Shown here: one piece after another, positions 25,801 through 30,572 of the stretch
Numbering within the stretch: position 1 is the stretch's first letter
Layout of the letters: each line of letters begins with the position of its first letter
DNA from: Candidatus Omnitrophota bacterium
GTDB lineage: Bacteria > Omnitrophota > Omnitrophia > Omnitrophales > Aquincolibacteriaceae
DNA length: 64,000 nt
Direction: 5' to 3'
Assembly (NCBI GenBank): GCA_020632475.1
Contig: JACKFM010000001.1
Span: 1-64,000 of the forward strand
Notes under the pieces: model-generated
The model's database searches: none
What the model saw: the letters and a program-made list of their open reading frames with translations, nothing else
What the model was told of the DNA's origin: nothing
Made by a program: the position numbers and the translations under genes

Positions 25801-27987
25801 TATCAATTCCTTTTGATTACCATGATGCGTACAATGCAGCAGTTGATAGACTCAGCTCAACAGCCGGAATTTTATGAGGATTTATGGTTTGATATGATGA
25901 ATCGGACCGGAGAAAAACTGAAGGCTATTTCTGATGATAGGCCATGGTCACTCTACAACCAGTTTCTTGAGCGGCTTAAACAGGTCTCTGCCGATCAGCA
26001 CATTTTTGAGTCGTACCGCACCGTTGCCGGTCGCTTGTTGGATGTCCATTCAGAACTGCGAACAGAACCTTTGGATACGAGTTCGCTGGAAAAGATGGTG
26101 GCTGACTGGAACGATGTTGCCCGGCAGATCAGCATCAGGACTGAAAAGGAGATTGAAGTGCGCCCGGAAATCGAGGTTCATAATGCACCGCTTAAAGAGT
26201 ATCTGCACCAGGCGGGTGTAGCCTATAACCAGGCGGATGACCCCGGTGTAAAACAAAGAATTCTCGATTTTTTGATGATTGTCCTCTTTGATGAAAATTA
26301 CATTGCACGTCGCACGGCCATTGAAATTTTAATGACACAAGTAGGCATGGTCGATGCCCCTTTTCATCTGCGCATTGCGCCTGATCAACAGACGGATTAT
26401 TTTGAATTTCTATATCAACATCTCAGGGAGCCCTGGCGCTTATCCGAATATGCAGCGCCTGATCAGGACAGGGCGAGGGCCTTGCGCAACAAACGCATGG
26501 CATTAATCAGTTATTTTGCATCCGAAACAGGGGGTATCCACAATACAAATGATGATTTGCTTCAATGGCTTAAAGAGAAATTAAGTTCTTATGAAGAGGA
26601 TCAGAGTGTAAGAGAACGCGTTGCGCCTTTTGTGGAAGACAATTTGAATTTGGGGCTGCTTGGCGAAGAACAGGTGTTTGATTTTCTGGATTTATGGTTT
26701 TATGTTTTTGTCCAACTGGCAATGCATTACGGCCAAACGTCATGGACTGATCTGCATACACGCAATCACTATCATTTTCTCTTTCTGACGATGATGGCGA
26801 CGATGCGGAATCTGACGCAAGTGCAGAGTTTCGGAAAGCATTCAGTTGCCGCCCCGCCGGTTTATCAGCAGTTGTGGATGGATATGCTGAACATGACTGC
26901 GGAAAAACTCAAGTCTTTTTCCGGCACCGGTGCAGACTCTGCCTATGAAGCTTTTCGCAGCAGGATTGCTCAAGAAGCCGGAGAGGTAAGAGGTTCGCCG
27001 ACTCCGCTGCAGGCCGTTGCCATCCGCTGGCTGACAGAACATTCCGAGCTGCGTATCCTGGCCGAATCGGCAGCAGGGCAGTTTGTGGAGATGTATGGGG
27101 ACAGGACTTCAGTCCTGTCCCAGGCACAACTTTCCGGTTTTATTTCCGACACTTATCGCGGTGCAGGGCAGGATCTTGAAAGCTTTGCGCAGATTTTTAT
27201 CGAGTCGATTCGTGAAGCGGCCGACGTGAATGACGGGGACAGGGCTTTAGCCCTGTCCCCGTTTGACCAGACCTACGTCAACGACTTGACCCAAAGCATT
27301 CAAACCATTGCGGACTGGGTGAGCCGTAAATATCCGGATCGTGGGGCCGTATTTGCGGCGGATATCGAAGAGAGTGATCCGGTATCGGCCGAAAATGTTG
27401 CCCGTATTCATTATGAGGCTGTTTCTAAAATGGTTGGACTGATTGATGCTATGGTGACCACAGGGCCTGCGGCCGAAATTCTGCGCCGCAAATTGATTGA
27501 AGCCGGTATTCAAAACACGACCCGGATGAAGCGTCTCAGCCGTTATAATCCGGTGACACATGATTTCTTTACCTTATTAAAACCACAGCGCGGAGTTTTT
27601 CAGGAACGCATTGTGGCACCGCATTTTTCGACCGGTATGGATGAGCATGATTTTGACAGTAATTCAGCGAACGCACAATACGAACAGGTTTTTGCGCTTT
27701 TTATGCAGTATGTGCTGGGCATTGTGGCAGGGCAGGTTTTAAGCGTAGAAGATATTGCCGTGTTAAATCAACTTGAATCCGCTGAGATGAGTCCGGCAGA
27801 GCGGTCGCATTTTGAAAAAGAAGCTGTTCGTATCCGCGGAGTTTTAATCCGTGAACTCGAAGAAATTCCCGGCATGTCCCGTATCGTAAGCGGGCTTGAA
27901 AATGGATCGGCCGATATCGTCATGACGCAGATCCGTAACGCGGTCGAAGAATTTAAATATGCACGCCAGACGATGACCGCTGCCTAG
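16804..27987 (+). CDS. Giant exported multi-domain protein 1 (3727 aa)
   Basis: Signal peptide 1-30. Residues about 60-500 resemble the TIKI/TraB/ChaN/EreA fold: IQDAH with H78, LEG with E106, and AGGFHTQG with H436. Residues about 660-700 look TPR-like. Residues about 770-920 resemble a protein or HipA-like kinase: IVKFMG near 790, DAHLRNILL near 886 and FIDKERSF near 911. A degenerate P-loop (KGRPATSKS, about 1889) and MIYEG recall nucleoside kinases. A GNAT domain spans about 2125-2260 (YEIAVHPARRREGIAADLI). RRNWLVVSAAGLLALVVG at 2466-2483 is an internal membrane segment preceded by Met and arginines. Residues 2500-2735 hold two related repeats, and 2737-3414 two copies of a helical module. 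The tetrapeptide [STA]E[LM]R recurs at E631, E1035, E1427, E2045, E2464, E2737, E3084 and E3415. Four B palindromes are translated in frame. The stop lies in a CTAGTGG element. Domain names are my inference from motifs. Confidence 0.85.
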   Translation: MKTNRLRNIIALLTLTVYVITSHSTPVVFASTQTSGASQPAKEILNPETFKIPAEMGIIHDLYKGSRPGTVILIQDAHAVPDAQRSIRALIDDLQKHYAIQGVALEGAASKLDPQLFRSFPDKKKLDTVFQNYLQAGELSGASTAAVLNDQSAEFYGVEDWNLYQKGIGFFLEAMAKEEELREMLSVKREAIEEEKEKNYPKELLELDRSIEDFYRKKINFPQLLGKLSAVQMPTPGSELALLAGELTEETDSTIELEIKRVAGQIKPLINPENRPEFNRQSQAYQTGQLSAAAFAAYLKKTAHTLSHPVLFSEKISKLIAKQQRLEDIQGTKLFNELETHIHTIKEMLFENDAQRELDRQSEELRLLTKLARLELSWDEWQLLRNGDKGTGRLDAFEHRFENHKKFYEIAEARDYAFFENLKKNQFSILVAGGFHTQGLTQFLKEAGISYVLITPQINEIPEITHYRDVMRGDVSWKNYFKAEEGRINLYDAFVRGTRDRLLADSVERRAFKLKLWRDQLIRDLVGQKRITELKKYARFLDEVNGKGLRTEDSGLSAQLIKKAERFIDNLRELKAAGQLSEANILKLVQPATTQAWPSIGLAHDRISEAVLIAAQKGDRTEVLSPSGKSELRFEELVAEGRARMEAGQYAQARELFTKAVTAYLETMQQVFGREIADQLSNPFILKKWIEKTGTGDVFEQRNIKDLDSEIRSKARLERVLLMSLLLEADYFRRSYQGPEVLTPRVYGPISETDDLRAEQLVRIDRVTLPGGRPTASDAYEFEHKTTRQKYIVKFMGARNWVELLGLWWFKRLGFSTVDLRIMKINGSPAVVMKKIDHVETFYDYGMNQLVNPELFSTRIAVERLLPASYSRLFKDSKLADIVIELKDAHLRNILLRVDEQGELLTNEPPIFIDKERSFGYRTNPQTGEGLSYQSYRGGRFAEGQINSGRETQELWGGEPLFHRSTTSTDLQGIAKTIVTVTPEELKAAIDGIRLQFPDELNVPAALRPESLSRTWADAIATVARIYGLPYERTELRTSAVSGVVRPELRWTEEEITAGKPWLEHPALSEEGYLKDRPAMLGFLYSIFRDDEEDAFFKHQLSAEIGHTKTREQLGLPKQGVPDQQALDQIVAELNSVWSRDGLELVHGPLAYWLVQMVKTRDALKLLRLEAKLRELNQPLEVLFYDILRTAAHIAHFAPNYGQGPHGEHLPGDQPGDPVRYFDNEYLLDHLDLFIAYLIEERENLIWQQADFYGGPKGMSLWQLYLWALARAVNPVIYNEKHFEEMVDRFKGLKEPVSGRTISAHEIQNLFLEISDLLPRIEADFHLLPPWATPSIYQMYAELFVDSPELDVAQVKDYVRVQEHAVYQGAYSEEDIENAFLGLFGVRDAELMHNVQVMTLSDEKEYREKLQWFIDQFESSVRPQQAELRLSPQDLTEIGRQAAITAFAQAVNEQFTLRERMTPEAMQANVLELREAPQRVWVDMIRDGRIPVETARNLLLVLDPQEITRAQYLLSHVLNLMKINKDPARRDFMDKLFARHRSENESAAGIYEIKAAEHLLLPGMRPFRAFHGLVRMVPQALVKNRIKADDDARVLAIFPASDLKGDDETILQYLHVFDSLAFATFYEREANGRKALIVSHIQSDRYNLFPQDVKKQYRDWRWQIRAALEHYAYEHKIELILSPDFELMGKRWPGMNETARHILYDIDMDANGYPEKTFGKPVYWEHGLSSSTWRVKEIVSGQQYGENFSAIFEPVGASRVQQVLDLIQSAEQKIRLPQTSFIKNNLMKSIQIIKTVPVLADAEEAADSLQNVIFALQGYPGPIPIPPDVIASLESALAAIREAVAERKKMTESPEVLTQLVWDQLERLGTLIGILYAKKRKEGRLPLSILFKGRPATSKSRIIGFLQQALEDLGLSSVYEEQIEMQKAGRFPIVWSDFAGQHAGKDVMIYEGVDRFPGFNQRPDLVVRTFVTNDALRIHRAIVRNKYPNVSELIVEEQARIQEGDIPFEPDLEMNTTDPAGTVVYRQDAVITMLRTSIQNGLRTELRNENRRDAIERIQLSDRDVWVRRFSLKEEPAAVIAEMENLRRQTEAQLPKQPHAQVPFNDLEHFLFVVRDAKELVGINTENASAGDHAWVIYDSEEGGQPIGFLHLSKNSEEAQDVNSAQYEIAVHPARRREGIAADLIEHVLLFLQQSPDAGIQIFSGDIHPENFASVTALYHAAENAGLDLYVRRDRPKEAWVFLVPLSGEPVLNAELFDYDAYAEVYRPEMRGFSNNIRRYIPYGNRSEDLSPSVIEAAIQQAREVAGRAVIARPYQMDIAEFLEQGNQRMNLVTPHVQGPVQLIAVRAHANVNPDQIFYIEIHDDLEEVLTAVGNYLSQAYPDNAFDLELGVSSAPAGYQDTLMMTVHSNDGIPAEVISPVSSMNPVFSQSPLESPVIHNNVRDLGPADNRTLAVRKFKSGRTEMRRRNWLVVSAAGLLALVVGPDFLSLERGIEETSPITTPNTDALVRHSAVEETASVTAEGYVQVAQTGDVSKVIRFIERYLHSTAREFNPAVEAIRKKATPHFASYFTLNVEGVSSPEPGKMDEVSLSRFEDLKRELTDYDGYWIRPAGVETPVSDKPLESSQRILNQITEIDQAGYERVAKTGDVHAVAVFVKRVAESLGDEITDHDHLTWFSRWYTEPHSLKNPLQGKALQSLERLEAELNMYAANGSEWIRPRAEALVEKLRKSQGPKAELRNVLDKWIQKSLARLLNQRDAVRPRVTSPEPVVVDVSSLEKMVADWNVLIAQRKEKTEPDIEKKNRQVKKYLRELSLVFNETAEAAVRQRILDFLMIALFDEDFVARRTVVEILMNPNSALGQNHLRVNPEDESGYFNFLYQHLQEPWQLYDYAPPHLDRAKAMRNKRLSLLAYFASDAGGLYGSNDRLLDWIRQKIDGYTQDPSILERMELLIREQNVDFDLFKEERPLDFLEIWVYAFLQLGMNYAALPWDTDGGQQFPYQFLLITMMRTMQQLIDSAQQPEFYEDLWFDMMNRTGEKLKAISDDRPWSLYNQFLERLKQVSADQHIFESYRTVAGRLLDVHSELRTEPLDTSSLEKMVADWNDVARQISIRTEKEIEVRPEIEVHNAPLKEYLHQAGVAYNQADDPGVKQRILDFLMIVLFDENYIARRTAIEILMTQVGMVDAPFHLRIAPDQQTDYFEFLYQHLREPWRLSEYAAPDQDRARALRNKRMALISYFASETGGIHNTNDDLLQWLKEKLSSYEEDQSVRERVAPFVEDNLNLGLLGEEQVFDFLDLWFYVFVQLAMHYGQTSWTDLHTRNHYHFLFLTMMATMRNLTQVQSFGKHSVAAPPVYQQLWMDMLNMTAEKLKSFSGTGADSAYEAFRSRIAQEAGEVRGSPTPLQAVAIRWLTEHSELRILAESAAGQFVEMYGDRTSVLSQAQLSGFISDTYRGAGQDLESFAQIFIESIREAADVNDGDRALALSPFDQTYVNDLTQSIQTIADWVSRKYPDRGAVFAADIEESDPVSAENVARIHYEAVSKMVGLIDAMVTTGPAAEILRRKLIEAGIQNTTRMKRLSRYNPVTHDFFTLLKPQRGVFQERIVAPHFSTGMDEHDFDSNSANAQYEQVFALFMQYVLGIVAGQVLSVEDIAVLNQLESAEMSPAERSHFEKEAVRIRGVLIRELEEIPGMSRIVSGLENGSADIVMTQIRNAVEEFKYARQTMTAA
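17358..17378. repeat. 7-bp array inside giant gene 1
   Basis: AAGCGTG is repeated twice, then AAGCGAT. It is read in frame as SVKREAIEE within the N-terminal domain, in a stretch where the paralogous giant 2 has unrelated sequence. Confidence 0.65.
18312..18340. repeat. 7-bp array inside giant gene 1
   Basis: AGCGGAT, AGCGTAG, AGCGTAG, AGCGTTT. It encodes ADSVERRAFK. At the equivalent point giant 2 has a different heptamer-based insertion (59204-59263), so this border after the N-terminal domain tolerates insertions. Confidence 0.7.
18445..18479. repeat. 7-bp GGACTGA array translated in giant gene 1
   Basis: GGACTGA, GGACTGA, GGACTCA, GGACTGA, GTGCACA. It is read in frame as GLRTEDSGLSA. 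The same units occur in intergenic DNA at 6636, 27992, 55636 and 56168. Confidence 0.85.
18655..18680. repeat. GGGGACAGG palindrome (family B1), in-frame insertion
   Basis: A 26-bp perfect palindrome, GGGGACAGGACT then GA then the complement. Inside giant gene 1 it reads GDRTEVLSP from residue 618, 13 residues before the first ELR junction. Confidence 0.9.
23651..23680. repeat. GGGGACAGG-type palindrome (family B2), in-frame insertion
   Basis: 30 bp, one mismatch: ACGGGAACAGGTCT, GA, then AGACCTGTCCCCGT. It encodes GNRSEDLSP at about residue 2284 of giant 1, in the same frame as B1. Confidence 0.9.
25003..27045 (+). repeat. Duplicated module of about 340 residues in giant gene 1
   Basis: Two tandem copies begin at the ELR motifs E2737 and E3084 and end at E3415. 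Shared landmarks are SSLEKMVADWN (2776 and 3093), RQRILDFLMI/KQRILDFLMI, ARRTVVEILM/ARRTAIEILM, FLYQHL, RAKAMRNKR/RARALRNKR, and YFASDAGG/YFASETGG. The helical pattern suggests a HEAT-like fold. The duplicated unit coincides with the ELR-bounded segment. Confidence 0.85.
27097..27121. repeat. GGGGACAGG palindrome (family B3), in-frame insertion
   Basis: GGGACAGGACT, TC, then the complement. It encodes GDRTSVLSQ at about residue 3432 of giant 1, shortly after the last ELR junction. Confidence 0.9.
27233..27262. repeat. GGGGACAGG palindrome (family B4), in-frame insertion
   Basis: A 30-bp perfect palindrome, ACGGGGACAGGGCT, TT, then the complement. It encodes GDRALALSP at about residue 3478 of giant 1, again in the same frame as B1 to B3. 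Confidence 0.9.
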
Positions 27988-28115
27988 TGGCGGACTGAGG
28001 ACTAAGCTCTGAGGACTGAGTTGAAAAACAGTGAGCCAAGGATTTTGAGTTACTGACGATTCAAGCCCTGAGTCCACAGTCAATAGTCCATGGTCCACGG
28101 ACTCAACGCCACTAG
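27984..28115. repeat. CTAGTG-bounded element (family C1) with inverted heptamer arms
   Basis: The terminal inverted repeats are CTAGTGGCG and CGCCACTAG. Inside, a GGACTGA-type array (27992-28026) faces an AGTCCAC/AGTCCAT-type array (28071-28105), which is roughly its complement, so the whole 132 bp could fold as one hairpin. The TAG stop of giant gene 1 (27985-27987) is part of the left CTAG. It may also act as a terminator, although no T-run follows. Confidence 0.75.
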
Positions 28116-28128
28116 AGGCTGTGGGGTA

Positions 28129-28137
28129 TGTTATAAT
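28129..28137 (+). promoter_or_regulatory. Extended -10 box, probable leaderless start
   Basis: TGTTATAAT (TGn plus the consensus TATAAT) ends seven bases before ATG 28145. The expected start point is at the ATG, and no ribosome site is present. No clear -35 box is seen, as is common with an extended -10. Confidence 0.6.
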
Positions 28138-28144
28138 CTGCACC

Positions 28145-29086
28145 ATGGTTAAGGCCGTGCGTTTTTCTTATATCCTCGTGTTTGTTGCGTTCATATGTTC
28201 ATTAGCTCCGAGTTCGCTCTTTCCGCAGACGGACACTTCACAAAAAGATTATCATTTTACGACAGATTGGTTCAGCGGTTTGGAGCCTCTATGGGCGGAA
28301 GTCCTGCATGAATATATTGGCAAGCCGGATGTCAACTATCTGGAAGTGGGTGTTTATGAGGGTAGATCGGCTATCTGGATGCTTGAAAATGTACTGACGC
28401 ATGCGACGGCTCATATGACTGCCGTGGATATTTTTCCTGACGAGCGTGAAGAGATTTTTATCAAAAATCTTGAAACGGCCGGCGCGAGGGATAAGGTCAC
28501 GGTGATCAAAGGTTTCTCTCAGGAAGAATTGCGCAAACTTCCGTTTAATGCTTATGACATCATCTATATTGACGCCTCACACGTTGCCAAAGATGTTTTT
28601 GTGGATATTGCCTATAGCTGGTATCTGTTGAAAGAGGGCGGGGTCTTGATTTTTGATGATTACTTGTTAAATAAGAGCGAGCCTTTTGCTCTGCGGCCGC
28701 AGATTTCGATCGAAGCCTTCCTGACGGCTTTTATTCATTCCATTGAATTGATTCATCGCGGCCGCCAGGTGATGGTCCGGAAGGTTCAAAATCCTTGTCA
28801 TCCCGAACATGATTGTACACCTATCGAAGAATACCTGTATCTGTGGAACTCTAAAAGACTCGTGCAGAAAAAGGATTTATCAGAAGTCAGTTTATCCAAA
28901 ACGGAGCGAAGGTTATTTGAAAAATTTTTAAACTCCAGGCAATTCGGCCGTATCAAATATACGCCGGATCAGGAATTGATTAACGAGACGGAATTTCACA
29001 TGTTGTGCCATAGACTAAATTTTAATATGAGCAGACTTTTAACCGAAAATGTTCTGGATCTATGGCAAAAAGGGGAAGAGGTTTAA
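28145..29086 (+). CDS. Exported class I SAM-dependent methyltransferase-like protein
   Basis: 313 residues. Residues 1-30 form a signal peptide or anchor (SYILVFVAFICSLAPSS). Then comes a methyltransferase_24-like Rossmann domain with motif I YLEVGVYEGRSAIWM near residue 65, an acidic strand end AVDIF, and YIDASH and GGVLIFDDY further on. Such enzymes methylate small hydroxylated molecules or glycans, and a signal peptide is unusual because SAM is cytoplasmic. The C-terminal 110 residues are unrecognised. The start at 28145 fits the leaderless promoter. The YHS gene starts directly after the stop, so the two are one transcript. Confidence 0.8.
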   Translation: MVKAVRFSYILVFVAFICSLAPSSLFPQTDTSQKDYHFTTDWFSGLEPLWAEVLHEYIGKPDVNYLEVGVYEGRSAIWMLENVLTHATAHMTAVDIFPDEREEIFIKNLETAGARDKVTVIKGFSQEELRKLPFNAYDIIYIDASHVAKDVFVDIAYSWYLLKEGGVLIFDDYLLNKSEPFALRPQISIEAFLTAFIHSIELIHRGRQVMVRKVQNPCHPEHDCTPIEEYLYLWNSKRLVQKKDLSEVSLSKTERRLFEKFLNSRQFGRIKYTPDQELINETEFHMLCHRLNFNMSRLLTENVLDLWQKGEEV

Positions 29087-29554
29087 ATGAATCAAGGGTT
29101 TTCAATTAAAAATATTTTTCTTCTATGGATTTTAATGTCAGGACTATGTTTGGGTTTTGCTTGCCCGGGCATAGCCGCCGGGATCAACATGGCCGAAGAT
29201 GGTTTGGCCTTAAAAGGCTATGATGCGGTCGCCTATTTTACGGATCAAGAAGCGGTGCGAGGTAAGGGTGACTATGAATATGAGTGGCAGGGTGCCAAGT
29301 GGCGTTTCGCCAGCGATGAGCACCGGAAACTATTTATGCAGGCACCCGAAAAATATGCGCCCCAATACGGCGGATACTGTGCCTTTGCTGTCAGCAAGGG
29401 ATCACGGGCACCCGCCGATCCTCAGGCCTGGAGCATTGTCAACCACAAGCTCTATTTTAATTTTAACCGGCAGGTACGGAATCTATGGCAGAAGGATCTT
29501 GAAAATAATATTCGCAAAGCAGATAATCACTGGCAGCAAATGTCAAATAACTGA
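29087..29554 (+). CDS. Exported YHS-domain protein
   Basis: 155 residues with a signal peptide or anchor (1-30), then a YHS-type domain: LKGYDAVAYFTDQEAVRGK, WRFASDEHRKLFM, APQYGGYCAFAVS. This version, common in secreted bacterial proteins, follows the YHS fold linked to metal binding, with a conserved Cys in GGYCAFAV. No catalytic role is established. GGGGAAGAGG precedes the start, which abuts the stop of the methyltransferase. The stop region merges with a 7-bp array. Confidence 0.87.
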   Translation: MNQGFSIKNIFLLWILMSGLCLGFACPGIAAGINMAEDGLALKGYDAVAYFTDQEAVRGKGDYEYEWQGAKWRFASDEHRKLFMQAPEKYAPQYGGYCAFAVSKGSRAPADPQAWSIVNHKLYFNFNRQVRNLWQKDLENNIRKADNHWQQMSNN

Positions 29555-29578
29555 GGTTTAAGTCTGAGGACTGAACGA
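29551..29578. repeat. 7-bp tandem array (family H)
   Basis: CTGAGGT, TTAAGTC, TGAGGAC, TGAACGA. It starts within the stop codon of the YHS gene. Confidence 0.65.
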
Positions 29579-29609
29579 TAAATGCTCAAAGGAGACAAAG
29601 GTAACCAGG

Positions 29610-30362
29610 ATGCAGGCGATTGAGAAAAAATTTGAACATTCGCATGAAGAGGACGCCATTATAAGGCGCCTACAGTCCGGTGTGTCACACAGCTATTTGA
29701 AAGATTTTATCTACGGAGCCATTGACGGGGCAGTGACGACTTTTGCTGTTGTCTCAGGCGTGGCCGGAGCGGGTCTTTCAACCAGTATTGTGATTATTAT
29801 GGGGGTGGCCAATTTAATTGCTGACGGATTCAGTATGGCGGTCAGCAATTATTTAGGGACACGTGCCGAAGGCCAGACGCATCAGAAATTGCGAGAAATA
29901 GAAGAACACCATGTTGACACGATTCCCGAAGGGGAACGTGAAGAGGTCCGTCAGATTTTCAGAATGAAAGGGTTTGAAGGCGATACCCTTGAGAAGATCG
30001 TTGAAGTGATTACGTCGGATAAGGACCGTTGGGTGGACGTGATGCTTGCCGAAGAGTACGGCATTTCTTTTAATCAACCGTCTCCGACAAAAGCCGCGCT
30101 GGCCACCTTTAGTGCTTTTGTGCTCGTCGGAATGGTGCCGTTAGTGGCTTTTCTTTATCAATGGATATCCGGCCATAGCGGGTTTGATCCGTTTCTTTTG
30201 AGCGCCGTGATGACAGGGGTTGCTTTTTTTATGGTCGGGGCCGCCAAAGGCCGGTTTTTGCACCAACGATGGTTTGTGGCGGGGCTTGAAACTCTTCTGG
30301 TCGGCGGAGCGGCTTCGGCCTTAGCCTACGGTATCGGTCTTCTGTTACATTCCTTAACTTAG
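29610..30362 (+). CDS. VIT1/CCC1 family iron or manganese transporter
   Basis: 250 residues with five hydrophobic helices. KDFIYGAIDGAVTTFAVVSGVAGA is the family opening, with the DG pair used in metal transport. The long cytosolic stretch after helix 2 (EHHVDTIPEGEREEVRQIF through VMLAEEYG) is the Glu-rich metal-binding domain found in plant VIT1 and bacterial relatives. It probably exports Fe2+ or Mn2+ from the cytoplasm to limit toxicity. AAGGTAACCAGG precedes ATG 29610. Confidence 0.9.
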   Translation: MQAIEKKFEHSHEEDAIIRRLQSGVSHSYLKDFIYGAIDGAVTTFAVVSGVAGAGLSTSIVIIMGVANLIADGFSMAVSNYLGTRAEGQTHQKLREIEEHHVDTIPEGEREEVRQIFRMKGFEGDTLEKIVEVITSDKDRWVDVMLAEEYGISFNQPSPTKAALATFSAFVLVGMVPLVAFLYQWISGHSGFDPFLLSAVMTGVAFFMVGAAKGRFLHQRWFVAGLETLLVGGAASALAYGIGLLLHSLT

Positions 30363-30455
30363 TTTTAAGTTATAAGTCTTAAGTTTTAAGACTCAATTGG
30401 CCCAAAAGCTTTTGCCCAGTTGAGCACTTAGAACTTATAACCTAAAACTTATAAC
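30361..30455. repeat. Inverted 7-bp arrays forming a long hairpin
   Basis: Left arm AGTTTTA, AGTTATA, AGTCTTA, AGTTTTA, AGACTCA. Right arm TGAGCAC, TTAGAAC, TTATAAC, CTAAAAC, TTATAAC. The connector holds CCAAAAGCTTTTG. The arms are nearly complementary. It may terminate transcription of the VIT gene. A possible promoter for the next gene, TTGACT (30510-30515) with GATAAT or TAATTA about 15-17 bp on, lies downstream. Confidence 0.75.
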
Positions 30456-30572
30456 TATTCTGTTCCACTGACCACTTATAATCGGTTTTGTCTGATTTCT
30501 TAATCCCGCTTGACTCTGTAACGGCCTTCTGATAATTATATCCATCCATTCATCCATTTCAAAAGACATACC

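Noticed and set aside
16804..27987. Giant gene 1 as a polyketide or peptide synthetase
   Set aside because: No carrier, adenylation or ketosynthase motifs are visible, and the protein starts with a signal peptide.
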